From positions 186,001 through 250,000 of the forward strand of contig OZ241870.1 in NCBI GenBank assembly GCA_965202875.1: a DNA stretch of 64,000 nt, given 5' to 3'. Numbering within the stretch: position 1 is the stretch's first letter; the number at the start of each line of letters is the position of its first letter. This DNA is from HK1 sp965202875 (GTDB lineage Bacteria; Pseudomonadota; Gammaproteobacteria; HK1). Below, piece by piece: positions 26,276 through 35,498 of this stretch. The notes below the pieces were generated by a model, which searched no databases, was not told the origin of the DNA, and was given only the letters and a program-made list of their open reading frames with translations. Made by a program: the position numbers and the translations under genes.

Positions 26276-27861
26276 CTAGGAGCCTGCGCCGTAGAAAACA
26301 ATGCGACAATAGGCAGACTGAGCCGAAGGAGAGAGCCGGATGGCGACGACATTCCGCCCTTACGAGCCGGACCAGATGCTGCTGCTGGCGCCGGATGTGC
26401 GCGAGTGGCTGCCCGAAGGGCACTTTGCGCATCACGTCAGCGACCTGGTCGACGGACTGGACTTGACGGCGTTTTACGCGCCGTATGAAGGCGATGGCCG
26501 GCGCAACGCGCCGTATGAGCCTCGGATGATGGTCAAGGTGCTGCTCTATGGGTACGCGACGGGGGTGTTCTCGTCGCGGGCGATGGCGAGGAAGCTGGAG
26601 GAGGATGTGGCGTTTCGGGTGTTGGGGGCGGGGCACTTTCCGAGCCACCGCACGTTGTGCGAGTTTCGCCGCCGGCACTTGGAGGACTTCAAGGGGCTGT
26701 TCGTGGGGGTGGTGCGGGTGGCGCGCGAGATGGGATTGGCGCGTTTCGGGAAGGTGTCGATAGACGGGACGAAGGTGCGTGCGAATGCGAGCAAGCGCAA
26801 GGCGATGAGCTATGGTCGGATGCGCGAGAAGGAGCGGGCATTGGAGGCGGAGGTCGAAGCGTTGCTGAGCCGGGCTCGCGACACCGATGCGGAGGAGGAT
26901 GAGCGCTTTGGGGAGTCGTTGCGAGGCGATGAACTGCCCGAGGAGTTGCGCCGTCGAGAGGACCGGTTGGCGGCGATTCGAGCGGCGAAGGCGCGTTTGG
27001 AGGCGGCGCAGCGCGAGGCGGACGATGCGCGCGGGCGCCGGCCCGGATGGGAGCGCAATCCCAAGGGTGGGCAGCCGTACAAGCGCGCCTACGGGGAGCC
27101 TGATGAGAAGGCGCAGAGCAACTTCACCGACCCTGACAGCGCCATCATGAAGACCAGCGCGGAGGGGTTCCAGCAATGCTACAACGCGCAGGTGGCGGTG
27201 GACGGCGAGCAGCAGTTGATAGTGGCGACGGAGCTGACCTCGAACGCGAACGACCAAGGGGCGCTGGTGGGGCTGCTCGATGAGGTCAAGGAGACCTTCG
27301 ACGCGCAGCCCGAGACGGTGCTTGCCGATGCCGGGTACTGCAACGAGCGGGACTTGTCGGAGCTGGAGGCGCGGGGTATCGACGGGTACGTGGCACCGGG
27401 GCGCGAGGGCAAGCGGGTGGCGGACAAGGACGCGAAGAGGCACCCGGCGACGCACCGGATGGTCGAGAAGCTGGCCACGCCCACGGGCCGGGAGCGGTAT
27501 GCGCAACGCAAGTGGCTGTCCGAGGCGCCCAATGGCTGGATCAAGGAGGTCCTGGGATTCCGGCGGTTCAGCGTACGAGGCTTGGCCAAGGCGCGGGGGG
27601 AATGGGACTTGGTGTGCCTGGCATTGAACCTCAAGCGGTTGCAACCGCTTCTGGCGGTGTGAGGGCGCCTGCTCGCCTGTGGGACAGGGCCAAAATCATC
27701 CCTATCGGGGGGCTCGCCGGCCTTTGTGGACCCTCTCGCGTGCCCTGCCTGCCATTGCGCACTTGCGGCGTCCCGGCCCTCGTGTCCATCCCCGCATCGA
27801 ATTCCGGACCGTCCATCCGTTCTCGTAGCTTGAACTACCTTTCTACGGCGCAGGCTCCTAG
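26276..27861 (+). mobile_element. IS1182-type insertion sequence
   Basis: A 1.59-kb element with inverted ends CTAGGAGCCTGCGCCGTAGA (26276) and its complement ending at 27861. It contains one intact transposase gene. CTAG at both tips may be part of the ends or a 4-bp target duplication. It inserted just beyond the chimeric frc pseudogene. Confidence 0.85.
26340..27662 (+). CDS. IS1182-family transposase
   Basis: A 440-residue DDE transposase. It has the N-terminal MATTFRPYEPDQMLLLAPDV, RMMVKVLLYGYATGVFSSR and FRRRHLEDFKGLF of the IS1182 group, then VSIDGTKVRANAS (first Asp), VLADAGYCNERDL (second Asp) and the late ERYAQRKWLSEAPNGWIKEVLGFRRFS, containing the conserved glutamate region. The central ~100 residues are charged and coiled-coil-like. 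Length and motifs look intact. ATG 26340 follows a GGAG-containing site. Confidence 0.9.
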   Translation: MATTFRPYEPDQMLLLAPDVREWLPEGHFAHHVSDLVDGLDLTAFYAPYEGDGRRNAPYEPRMMVKVLLYGYATGVFSSRAMARKLEEDVAFRVLGAGHFPSHRTLCEFRRRHLEDFKGLFVGVVRVAREMGLARFGKVSIDGTKVRANASKRKAMSYGRMREKERALEAEVEALLSRARDTDAEEDERFGESLRGDELPEELRRREDRLAAIRAAKARLEAAQREADDARGRRPGWERNPKGGQPYKRAYGEPDEKAQSNFTDPDSAIMKTSAEGFQQCYNAQVAVDGEQQLIVATELTSNANDQGALVGLLDEVKETFDAQPETVLADAGYCNERDLSELEARGIDGYVAPGREGKRVADKDAKRHPATHRMVEKLATPTGRERYAQRKWLSEAPNGWIKEVLGFRRFSVRGLAKARGEWDLVCLALNLKRLQPLLAV

Positions 27862-28012
27862 GCGGGGGTAACGAGCCGCGACATGGTGCATCCGGAGACG
27901 ATGCCGTCGGGTTCGGGGGCCACCGGCGCGACAGCGGCGGACCCACCCGATCCCGTCGAGCAGCGCCCGACCCCGGATGGCGGCCCGGCGCACCCGCACC
28001 GTCATGCGGAAA

Positions 28013-28034
28013 ATTCCAGATTCCAGGAGCTCAA
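28013..28034 (+). pseudogene. Left fragment of a second parD, broken by a composite element
   Basis: The last bases before the element read like ParD codons for FQELK. The rest of the gene's 3' half continues at 31934 on the other side. TCAA (28031-28034) is duplicated at 31934-31937. Confidence 0.65.
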
Positions 28035-28174
28035 CCCGTCAGTTGCACAAGGTGTCGGCCCATACGCACGTTCACTGCGCAAAATACGGGGTTTTCCGGC
28101 CGAAACAAGGTGTGGCTCAAATTCACTGCCAGTGAGGATAAGCCACACGCGCTAACGGCCGTCTTCAGACCGTC

Positions 28175-28239
28175 ATTCCCGCGAAAGCGGGAATCCATTT
28201 CAATCACGCAAGTCTCTGGATTCCCGCTTTCGCGGGAAT
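28175..28239. repeat. Pair of dRS3-like hairpins
   Basis: Two ATTCCC-N8-GGGAAT units (28175-28194 and 28220-28239) in opposite orientation, 25 bases apart. The same pair is at 40168-40187 and 40213-40232. In the composite at 33379-37244 it has collapsed to one (35439-35458). Confidence 0.9.
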
Positions 28240-28304
28240 GACGGATTTTCTCGGAGCCCACTCCTGGTCTGATCGGGGAGATAGCGAATCCTTCGATTGA
28301 GTAG

Positions 28305-30255
28305 AGTCGACGACTGGCGCGGTGGCGTTAGGTCGGTGGGGGTAGCCGTTTCCCGGCGGCTTTCGCAGTACCGGTGCCTCGCTCCACGCCATCGCTCCGT
28401 TTCCAGTCGCCGCTCATCGAACCGGACGTGCGGTTCTCCCGCATCCGGCTCTCGGACGAGATCATGCCTTCGCCCACGGAAAGCTCGTCGTTCGCACTGC
28501 CAGGCGCGTCAGGCCCATTTCATTCCACAGCCGCCTGTCCGGGAAGCGCACATACCCCCCGGCTCGTACCTTGTGCTTGCGACACAGCCACTGACGCAGC
28601 CGCCGGGTCGCGTGCCGGTCAATCGCGGCGTAAGCCGGGCTGACCTGTCCCAGGTGGAAGTCGTTCGCCCATCCGGTCATGAGCCGGTTCAGCCGTCCCA
28701 CCACCACCTCCGGGTCCAGCAGCCCGTATCGTCGCGCCGTCAGCTCGCTTACCCTGCGGCACAGGCTCTGCACGCTCGCCGGTGTGGGGCGTGTGCCGAT
28801 GTAGGCTCGGCCCGTATCCCGACGATAGTTGCGTCCCACCCGGTAGCCAAGGAAGTCGAACGATTCCTCCGGAACACGCACGCATCGGGTCTTCTCGGCG
28901 TTGAGCGGCAGCTTCAGACGCTTCATCACGTCCTCGACCGCCTCGCGCATCGTCGCCGCCGATTCCTTGCCCAGGATGACAATGTCATCGGCGTAGTGGA
29001 CGACGCCCGCCTTGAAGCGTCGGGCATACCCCAACCCCTTCCAGCCCAGGAGGAAGCGGCGCATGTACAGGTTGCTCAGTAGCGGAGAGATCGGCGCCCC
29101 TTGTGGGGTCCCCTTCCTCTCCCGACGCGCCCGGTTCGTGCGGCGGGTGCCGCCTCGCCCGTCGTCCTCCTCGACCGCCCTCTCCCACCACGCCTTCACC
29201 CAACCCAACATCCGCCCGTCACTCACCCGACGGGCGACGCACTTGAGCAGCTCAGCGTGCGGTATCTGGCCGAAGTCGTCCGACCAATCCGCGTCCACGA
29301 CCTCGCAGTGGCCCGTGCTCGCCAGCCGATGCGCCCGTTGGACCGCATCGTGGGCGCTTCTTCCCGACCGATAGGCGTATTGCTCCGGGGTCAGGTCCGC
29401 CTCGAATATCGGCGTCAGCACCAGCAACGCCGCCGTCTGCGCCACCCGATCCCGCAGACAAGGAATGCCCAGTGCCCGATACTTCCCGCGTTGTTTCTTC
29501 GCAATCCACACCCGCCGAACCGCTTGCGGCCGGTAGGTCCCTTCCTTCAGCTCCCGCGCCAGTCCCCCAAGCCACCGCTCCACGCCCCGCGCCTCAATGT
29601 CCGCCACCGTCTCGCCGTCCACCCCGGGCGCCCCGCCATTGCGGCGGACCTCGCCCCAGGCAACTGCCAGCACATCGTCGCGCCACACCTTCAGCGTATG
29701 GAACCGATAGCCCGCAGCTTCCTTCGCTTTCGCATGGAGCACCGCCTGGAGTCTCCGAACCCGTTCCGGGGCTGTTAGGCTCGCACCAGTCCCCATCTCC
29801 CTTCCTCCTTCTTGTGCCCCTCTCGAACCAAGGCCCCTTCCCTCCACCAGCATTACCCGGCTTCATCAGTACTACGGGCCTCTCCGCCACCCCATACGGC
29901 CCGGCCTGTCCCTCGCGGGGGTCCGGTTGGCGTGTGCCGCGCCACCGTCGGGGCTTCCCGTGTTGCGTCCATCCCCCTCTTCCCTGCGTGCCGCCGCCAT
30001 TACCCCGGCGGAACCGGCCGGTGCTCGTATCGCTCGCTTCCCGACCGATGCCAGCCTTCCCCGTGTTACAGGCGGGTCGGCTTCCGCATTACCCGTCTCA
30101 AAGCCTGCTCGGCGTTCACTCGCGTTGCGGCCCGCAGGGTCGCTGAGTCGCCTTCGCGACCCGTCTCATCGGAGTGCTTCAGTCCATGTCGTTGCCTCCA
30201 TCGACCGCTCCGACTGCTACCGGCTGGAGCGACAGTTACCGGGCGGGATTCGCAC
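28305..30255 (-). ncRNA. Group II intron, copy 1
   Basis: The 5' end is GTGCG (complement of 30251-30255). Domain V is at 28418-28451 (complement begins GAGCCGGATGCGAGAG and ends CGTCCGGTTCG), containing the AGC triad. A domain VI-like structure follows, but the exact 3' splice end is uncertain by up to ~70 bases. The intron encodes a reverse transcriptase/maturase. It sits just downstream of the 505-aa-protein gene in the composite unit. Confidence 0.85.
28462..29796 (-). CDS. ltrA: Group II intron reverse transcriptase/maturase, copy 1
   Basis: A 444-residue intron-encoded protein. It has RT motifs including GAPGVDGETV, RALGIPCLRDRVAQTA, YRSGRSAHDAV, GTPQGAPISPLLSNLYM and the catalytic YADDIVIL. 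The maturase part follows (FLGYRVGRNYRR, VVGRLNRLMTGWANDFHLGQ). There is no HNH endonuclease domain. Start ATG 29796 has a GGAGG site upstream. In the first RT catalytic region this copy reads DADWSDDFGQ, whereas copy 2 reads DADLSDYFGQ, so copy 1 may be weakened. Confidence 0.92.
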   Translation of the reverse strand: MGTGASLTAPERVRRLQAVLHAKAKEAAGYRFHTLKVWRDDVLAVAWGEVRRNGGAPGVDGETVADIEARGVERWLGGLARELKEGTYRPQAVRRVWIAKKQRGKYRALGIPCLRDRVAQTAALLVLTPIFEADLTPEQYAYRSGRSAHDAVQRAHRLASTGHCEVVDADWSDDFGQIPHAELLKCVARRVSDGRMLGWVKAWWERAVEEDDGRGGTRRTNRARRERKGTPQGAPISPLLSNLYMRRFLLGWKGLGYARRFKAGVVHYADDIVILGKESAATMREAVEDVMKRLKLPLNAEKTRCVRVPEESFDFLGYRVGRNYRRDTGRAYIGTRPTPASVQSLCRRVSELTARRYGLLDPEVVVGRLNRLMTGWANDFHLGQVSPAYAAIDRHATRRLRQWLCRKHKVRAGGYVRFPDRRLWNEMGLTRLAVRTTSFPWAKA

Positions 30256-30279
30256 CCGCTAGTCTCTTACCGATGAGAT

Positions 30280-30298
30280 CTTCGACAAAACGACGAAG
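30280..30298. repeat. Hairpin at the 3' side of the 505-aa-protein gene
   Basis: CTTCG...CGAAG arms around ACAAAACGA lie 4 to 22 bases beyond the stop of the gene. The same hairpin is at 42273-42291, and a related one at 38039-38057. It could be the element's end or a terminator. Confidence 0.6.
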
Positions 30299-30301
30299 AA
30301 T

Positions 30302-31819
30302 TTATGCGCTATTGTCACAAAGTGTGGGAAGAACTACAGATTCGCGGATGTTGAGAGCAGTGACCAGAACACGCCTTCCCAGCTTGGTAAGATAGTACTT
30401 GTAGCGATGCCCCACTTTCTTGATGAGGCCATGTGTGCGAAGACGCTTGAGAAGGGAAGAGCAACGAGTCGGTGTGAGCCAGGGAATGTGGGTTCTGAGA
30501 TCCACGGCTCGAAAACCGCTGATACACCACTCCCCCCGCGCAAGCGTGAGGAAGAGTTGATGGTCGTCACTGAGGAGCAGATTGAACCCCCGATAAGAGC
30601 GGCCATCGGCCTTGACCGGTTGAGCTACCTTGTCGATGGCCTTCCACCCGGCATCCGGGTTGTCAATCGCCGCGATGAAGGCCAGATACCGGTCGTTGGC
30701 GGCCTGCATCACCTTGCACAAATCACGCAAGCTGTAGATGCTCTTGCGTAACGGTGCGAGCTTCCACACTTCGTTCCCATCGCGCTGTTGCACCACACGA
30801 TGAGTTTTGAAAAAGGAGATGTCGTTAGTCGTGCACTCCACGCGCGCCATGATGGCGAATTTGTCGTAGAGCTTGATGCTGGCCGCCCCCATCCGGTGGC
30901 GGATGCGTGTTCCCTGAATGCGGGTGCTGAAATCGTTGCCGACCTCGCCCTGCCAAGCGCCCGTGAGCTTGCGGCCCAGGAACGTCGCCACCTGGTCGGC
31001 CTGAACACTGTGCACGGCGGTACGGACGATGTTGTCGTACAAGGGTTGGAAATCGGCTTGCCGATGAAACAACACGTCGGTGGCATACTCCACCTGCATG
31101 AAGCTCCAATGGTAGCCGGAGCGGAACCGTTTCAGCGGTGGACAGAATCGCTTCGCCCACCGGTTCAGGTGTCGATGAATCTGTTTGGCGTCCAAGCGCT
31201 CGGCAAGCCGTTGTGCTTGTTTGAAATCGGAGATGGAGAGGAAGGCGTTGTCGGCCATCTCATAGGCGATGCCAGCCTTGTCGAGGCGACGCGCAAGCCA
31301 GTTGTGTCCGTTGAAGTACACTTGCAGACGAAACGGCGCCCACGTAGGCACCCGGACGTAGCATAGGCCAAAGCTCTCATCGATGAAGTAAAAGTAGTAA
31401 TGTAGGCACTTGCTTATGGATGACTTCAGAGATGTGTGATGTGTCTTCTTGTCATGCCAGGGGCGATATGACGCACAGGTCTCCATCGCCGAGAAGATAT
31501 GGACCAAGCCGGGGTGCTCTCCGCGTTCTTTGAGAACATCCTTGATTCTCTGCTCCTTACGAAAAGCTTTGTGGTTGCGAATGAATTCGATCTTGAGATC
31601 TGATTTGGCAGCCAAGCGTTGGGCATGGTTGCGTATATCCTCTCGTAACGGCTGTGCCCATCGAGGAAAGTCGAATAGTCTGAAATCGTGATAGGTGAGA
31701 TACCCCGCCATGGCCTGGGCGTGGCCGATATCAGGCAACGTTCCCGTGATCACGACACGATCGAAGCAGGAGATGACGCCAGCGATCTTGTCCTGGTGAC
31801 GTTCAACGAACGGATTCAT
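30302..31819 (-). CDS. Conserved multi-copy protein of unknown function with C-terminal winged helix, copy 1
   Basis: A 505-residue protein that I do not recognise functionally. Conserved-looking blocks are FDRVVITGTLPDIGHAQAM (near 20), PGLVHIFSAMETCASYRPW (near 105), LCYVRVPTWAPFRLQVYFNG (near 155) and a C-terminal winged-helix-like LLKRLRTHGLIKKVGHRYKYYLT. That tail can attract an MarR-regulator label, which does not explain the other ~400 residues. Two almost identical copies occur in the window, next to hairpin-forming ends (30280-30298 and 31879-31891). It is a candidate mobility protein. The AT-richer codon use differs from neighbouring genes. Confidence 0.75.
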   Translation of the reverse strand: MNPFVERHQDKIAGVISCFDRVVITGTLPDIGHAQAMAGYLTYHDFRLFDFPRWAQPLREDIRNHAQRLAAKSDLKIEFIRNHKAFRKEQRIKDVLKERGEHPGLVHIFSAMETCASYRPWHDKKTHHTSLKSSISKCLHYYFYFIDESFGLCYVRVPTWAPFRLQVYFNGHNWLARRLDKAGIAYEMADNAFLSISDFKQAQRLAERLDAKQIHRHLNRWAKRFCPPLKRFRSGYHWSFMQVEYATDVLFHRQADFQPLYDNIVRTAVHSVQADQVATFLGRKLTGAWQGEVGNDFSTRIQGTRIRHRMGAASIKLYDKFAIMARVECTTNDISFFKTHRVVQQRDGNEVWKLAPLRKSIYSLRDLCKVMQAANDRYLAFIAAIDNPDAGWKAIDKVAQPVKADGRSYRGFNLLLSDDHQLFLTLARGEWCISGFRAVDLRTHIPWLTPTRCSSLLKRLRTHGLIKKVGHRYKYYLTKLGRRVLVTALNIRESVVLPTLCDNSA

Positions 31820-31869
31820 CGTGACAGCCCCATGTCAGTGTGTCTGAAGAACAGTCAGAATACGACATC

Positions 31870-31898
31870 TCTTTGGTTCCGGCTACGCCGGGTTAGGG
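31870..31898. repeat. Hairpin end upstream of the 505-aa-protein gene
   Basis: TTTGGTTCCGGCTACGCCGG, with CCGG-CTACG-CCGG foldback at 31879-31891. Repeated at 43863-43891 and, in degenerate form, at 15600-15630 and 37994-38017. Its recurrence beside the other hairpin suggests a distinct element boundary nested inside the composite unit. Confidence 0.6.
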
Positions 31899-31933
31899 TA
31901 TGGCGCCTTGCACGGCGCACTGCAACAATCGGG

Positions 31934-32039
31934 TCAAGGCTGCGATTCAGGAAGGCATTGACAGCGGTGTGAGCGACAGGACCATACCGGCTATCATGGA
32001 GGAAGTCGAAACCCGGCTTCGAGATGAGGAGCGCCTGTA
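31934..32039 (+). pseudogene. Right fragment of a parD antitoxin gene
   Basis: Encodes KAAIQEGIDSGVSDRTIPAIMEEVETRLRDEERL-stop, matching the end of the parD at 8568-8825. It is cut off by the composite element, which duplicated TCAA at 31934-31937. No matching parE follows. Confidence 0.88.
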
Positions 32040-32225
32040 GACTTTCCAGCATATCGCCCCCGGCTTCCGGGATGGTGCGGCGGTAGATCCGGAAATACTT
32101 GCTCCTCGCCGGACGCTTGCTGCACGACCTCCCCTCTATCCTCCAGATGTCTCCGTGCGATGTATTGGGGTAGGCTGTACCGATCACCTGAAGGCCCGCG
32201 CCCTGAACACCACCACCGATCAGCA

Positions 32226-33362
32226 ATGCCCTACGAACTGTCCGACCAGAAACGCGAGTGGTACCGTCTCGTCTCGGCGTGGTCACGGCAACGCAAGCAG
32301 GCGGCAAGCTGTGGGAAGCTCGTGGCGGGCACGAAGGACGTCAATGTTCCGAACCTCGACCCCGCACGCCTGATGCCGCAACAGGAGCCGCATGGTTTGC
32401 GTGCGTTGTCGCTGTTCTCCGGCGGTGGAGGGCTCGATTTGGCCTTCGAACGCGCGGGATTCGAGCATGTCGCCAGCTTCGACGTCCTGGACATCTGCGG
32501 AGCGACGTTGCGGCGAAGCCGTCCCGGTTGGCGGGTATTCAGCGGACTGGCAGGCGACGTCTGCCAAGTCGACTGGACCTCGTTCAAAGGTAGCGTGGAA
32601 ATCGTCCACGGAGGCCCTCCCTGCCAACCTTTCTCCGTCGCTGGAAAACGAAAAGGCGGCAAAGACGGTCGCGACATGTGGCCTGCGTTCACGGCCACGG
32701 TCCTGAAGCTCAAGCCGTCCGTTTTCGTGGCCGAGAACGTCACCGGCTTGCTCGACGCGAAGTTCGACGACTACGTCGGCAGCACGATCCTCCAACCGCT
32801 GGCGCCCCGATACCACATCGCCAAGTTCCGGCTTCTGGCATCGGACTTCGGCGTTCCCCAAGTGCGCAAGCGGGTCTTCTTCGTTGGCTTCCGGTCCAGG
32901 AAAGCCGCCCGTGCCTTTCGCATCCCCTCGCCGACACACGGCAGGTGCGATGACTTGTTTGCGCCCGGCAATGGAACTCTCGGCGCCCGCGCGGCGCTGG
33001 GGCTGCCGGACATCGGTTTCGACAGCTTCGCGCCAACGCTTCGTTCCGGCTTCACGGGGCCACGAAAGTCCACCAGCATCCTGAACAGCAAGGCTAGCCA
33101 GGAGGTATGGGAGCGGCTACACATCTGGCCGAACGGAGTACAGAGAAATCGTGACGCCGCAGCGAGATTCCCCCCCGAGAACGGACACTTCCGTTTGTCC
33201 GTGCAGGACTGCGCCGTACTTCAGGGCTTTCCGGAAGACTGGCGCTTCGAGGGCGCTGCATACCAGGTCATCGGGCAGATCGGCAACTCCGTGTGTCCGC
33301 CGGTAGGCTACGCCCTTGCGAAATCGGTGGCGCAAGCGCTGGGCGTCGCACCCCTTGCTTGA
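32226..33362 (+). CDS. DNA (cytosine-5) methyltransferase
   Basis: A 378-residue m5C methyltransferase with motifs in the standard order: I LFSGGGGLDLAFERAGF (63-79), IV GGPPCQPFSVAGKR with catalytic Cys133, VI ENV (170-172), VIII QVRKRVFF (212-219), then a target-recognition region, and X GNSVCPPVGYALAK near 355. The start at ATG 32226 gives a 60-residue leader before motif I. It probably protects the host from the endonuclease encoded at 37269-37988. That gene lay ~36 bases downstream before the composite element at 33379 inserted. Confidence 0.9.
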   Translation: MPYELSDQKREWYRLVSAWSRQRKQAASCGKLVAGTKDVNVPNLDPARLMPQQEPHGLRALSLFSGGGGLDLAFERAGFEHVASFDVLDICGATLRRSRPGWRVFSGLAGDVCQVDWTSFKGSVEIVHGGPPCQPFSVAGKRKGGKDGRDMWPAFTATVLKLKPSVFVAENVTGLLDAKFDDYVGSTILQPLAPRYHIAKFRLLASDFGVPQVRKRVFFVGFRSRKAARAFRIPSPTHGRCDDLFAPGNGTLGARAALGLPDIGFDSFAPTLRSGFTGPRKSTSILNSKASQEVWERLHIWPNGVQRNRDAAARFPPENGHFRLSVQDCAVLQGFPEDWRFEGAAYQVIGQIGNSVCPPVGYALAKSVAQALGVAPLA

Positions 33363-33422
33363 AGAAGCACCAAGGCAACCCGATTGTTGCAGTGCGCCGT
33401 GCAAGGCGCCATACCCTAGCGG

Positions 33423-35380
33423 GTGCGAATCCCGCCCGGTAACTGTCGCTCCAGCCGGTAGCAGTCGGAGCGGTCGATGGAGGCAACGACATGGACTGAA
33501 GCACTCCGATGAGACGGGTCGCGAAGGCGACTCAGCGACCCTGCGGGCCGCAACGCGGGTGAACGCCGAGCAGGCTTTGAGACGGGTAATGCGGAAGCCG
33601 ACCCGCCTGTAACACGGGGAAGGCTGGCATCGGTCGGGAAGCGAGCGATACGAGCACCGGCCGGTTCCGCCGGGGTAATGGCGGCGGCACGCAGGGAAGA
33701 GGGGGATGGACGCAACACGGGAAGCCCCGACGGTGGCGCGGCACACGCCAACCGGACCCCCGCGAGGGACAGGCCGGGCCGTATGGGGTGGCGGAGAGGC
33801 CCGTAGTACCGGGGAAGCCGGGTAATGCTGGTGGAGGGAAGGGGCCTTGGTTCGAGAGGGGCACAAGAAGGAGGAAGGGAGATGGGGACTGGTGCGAGCC
33901 TAACCGCCCCGGAACGGGTTCGGAGACTCCAGGCGGTGCTCCATGCGAAAGCGAAGGAAGCTGCGGGCTATCGGTTCCATACGCTGAAGGTGTGGCGCGA
34001 CGATGTGCTGGCAGTTGCCTGGGGCGAGGTCCGCCGCAATGGCGGGGCGCCCGGGGTGGACGGCGAGACGGTGGCGGACATTGAGGCGCGGGGCGTGGAG
34101 CGGTGGCTTGGGGGACTGGCGCGGGAGCTGAAGGAAGGGACCTACCGGCCGCAAGCGGTTCGGCGGGTGTGGATTGCGAAGAAACAACGCGGGAAGTATC
34201 GGGCACTGGGCATTCCTTGTCTGCGGGATCGGGTGGCGCAGACGGCGGCGTTGCTGGTGCTGACGCCGATATTCGAGGCGGACCTGACCCCGGAGCAGTA
34301 CGCCTATCGGTCGGGAAGAAGCGCACACGATGCGGTCCAACAGGCGCATCGGCTGGCGAACACGGGTCACTGCGAGGTCGTGGACGCGGATTTGTCGGAC
34401 TACTTCGGCCAGATACCGCACGCTGAACTGCTCAAGTGCGTCGCCCGTCGGGTGAGTGACGGGCGGATGTTGGGTTGGGTGAAGGCGTGGTTGGAGATGG
34501 CGGTCGAGGAGGACGACGGGCGAGGCGGCACCCGCCGCACGAACCGGGCGCGTCGGGAGAGGAAGGGGACCCCACAAGGGGCGCCGATCTCTCCGCTACT
34601 GAGCAACCTGTACATGCGCCGCTTCCTCCTGGGCTGGAAGGGGTTGGGGTATGCCCGACGCTTCAAGGCGGGCGTCGTCCACTACGCCGATGACATCGTC
34701 ATCCTGGGCAAGGAATCGGCGGCGACGATGCGCGAGGCGGTCGAGGACGTGATGAAGCGTCTGAAGCTGCCGCTCAACGCCGAGAAGACCCGATGCGTAC
34801 ATGTTCCGGAGGAATCGTTCGACTTCCTTGGCTACCGGGTGGGACGCAACTATCGTCGGGATACGGGCCGAGCCTACATCGGCACACGCCCCACACCGGC
34901 GAGCGTGCAGAGCCTGTGCCGCAGGGTAAGCGAGCGGACGGCGCGACGATACGGGCTGCTGGCCCCGGAGGTGGTGGTGGGACGGCTGAACCGGCTCATG
35001 ACCGGATGGGCGAACGACTTCCACCTGGGACAGGTCAGCCCGGCTTACGCCGCGATTGACCGGCACGCGACCCGACGGCTGCGTCAGTGGCTGTGTCGCA
35101 AGCACAAGGGACGAGCCGGGGGGTATGTGCGCTTCCCGGACAGGCGGCTGTGGAATGAAATGGGCCTGACGCGCCTTGCAGTGCGAACGACGAGCTTTCC
35201 GTGGGCGAAGGCATGATCTCGTCCGAGAGCCGGATGCGAGAGAACCGCACGTCCGGTTCGATGAGCGGCGACTGGAAACGGAGCTATGGCGTGGAGCGAG
35301 GCACCGGTACTGCGAAAGCCGCCGGGAAACGGCTACCCCCACCGACCTAACGCCACCGCGCCAGTCGTCGACTCTACTCA
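33423..35380 (+). ncRNA. Group II intron, copy 2
   Basis: Begins GTGCG at 33423. Domain V is at 35227-35260. The 3' end is uncertain, between about 35261 and 35380; GACTGG (35270) could pair with CCAGTC (35361) to close a long domain VI. It is inserted in opposite orientation to copies 1 and 3. Confidence 0.85.
33882..35216 (+). CDS. ltrA: Group II intron reverse transcriptase/maturase, copy 2
   Basis: A 444-residue intron protein nearly identical to those at 28462-29796 and 40455-41789. Its first catalytic region reads VVDADLSDYFGQIPHAE, the closest of the three to the canonical RT pattern. YADDIVIL and the maturase segment are intact, so it is the best candidate for the active source. ATG 33882 follows GGAGGAAGGGAG. 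Confidence 0.93.
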   Translation: MGTGASLTAPERVRRLQAVLHAKAKEAAGYRFHTLKVWRDDVLAVAWGEVRRNGGAPGVDGETVADIEARGVERWLGGLARELKEGTYRPQAVRRVWIAKKQRGKYRALGIPCLRDRVAQTAALLVLTPIFEADLTPEQYAYRSGRSAHDAVQQAHRLANTGHCEVVDADLSDYFGQIPHAELLKCVARRVSDGRMLGWVKAWLEMAVEEDDGRGGTRRTNRARRERKGTPQGAPISPLLSNLYMRRFLLGWKGLGYARRFKAGVVHYADDIVILGKESAATMREAVEDVMKRLKLPLNAEKTRCVHVPEESFDFLGYRVGRNYRRDTGRAYIGTRPTPASVQSLCRRVSERTARRYGLLAPEVVVGRLNRLMTGWANDFHLGQVSPAYAAIDRHATRRLRQWLCRKHKGRAGGYVRFPDRRLWNEMGLTRLAVRTTSFPWAKA

Positions 35381-35438
35381 ATCGAAGGATTCGCTATCTC
35401 CCCGATCAGACCAGGAGTGGGCTCCGAGAAAATCCGTC

Positions 35439-35458
35439 ATTCCCGCGAAAGCGGGAAT
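35439..35458. repeat. dRS3-like hairpin (single)
   Basis: ATTCCCGCGAAAGCGGGAAT. Units 1 and 3 carry an inverted pair at this position, so one hairpin and the spacer have been lost here. Confidence 0.88.
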
Positions 35459-35498
35459 GACGGTCTGAAGACGGCCGTTAGCGCGTGTGGCTTATCCT

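Larger units (their letters stand above)
28035..31933. mobile_element. Composite mobile unit 1 (3899 bp): group II intron plus 505-aa-protein gene
   Basis: The ends are CCCGTCAGTTGCA (28035) and TGCAACAATCGGG (to 31933), an imperfect terminal inverted repeat of IS1380 type. The 4-bp target duplication TCAA is exact on both sides. Inside, in minus-strand order: short TIR arm, hairpin-ended segment with the 505-residue protein gene, group II intron, and an IS1380-like right arm with two dRS3-like hairpins. It interrupts a parD-like gene. A near-identical unit is at 40028-43926, offset exactly 11993 at both ends. Confidence 0.88.

Noticed and set aside
28175..28239. CRISPR-like array from the repeated ATTCCC hairpins
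   Set aside because: Only two units in opposite orientation, without regular spacers or cas genes. They are dispersed hairpin repeats.
29594..30146. Open frames on both strands overlapping the group II intron proteins and 5' regions
   Set aside because: They recur only because the intron recurs. The conserved RT frame and structured intron RNA explain the sequence.
30302..31819. Annotation of the 505-aa protein as an MarR-type regulator
   Set aside because: Only the last ~80 residues resemble a winged helix. Length, copy number and flanking hairpins do not fit a MarR regulator.
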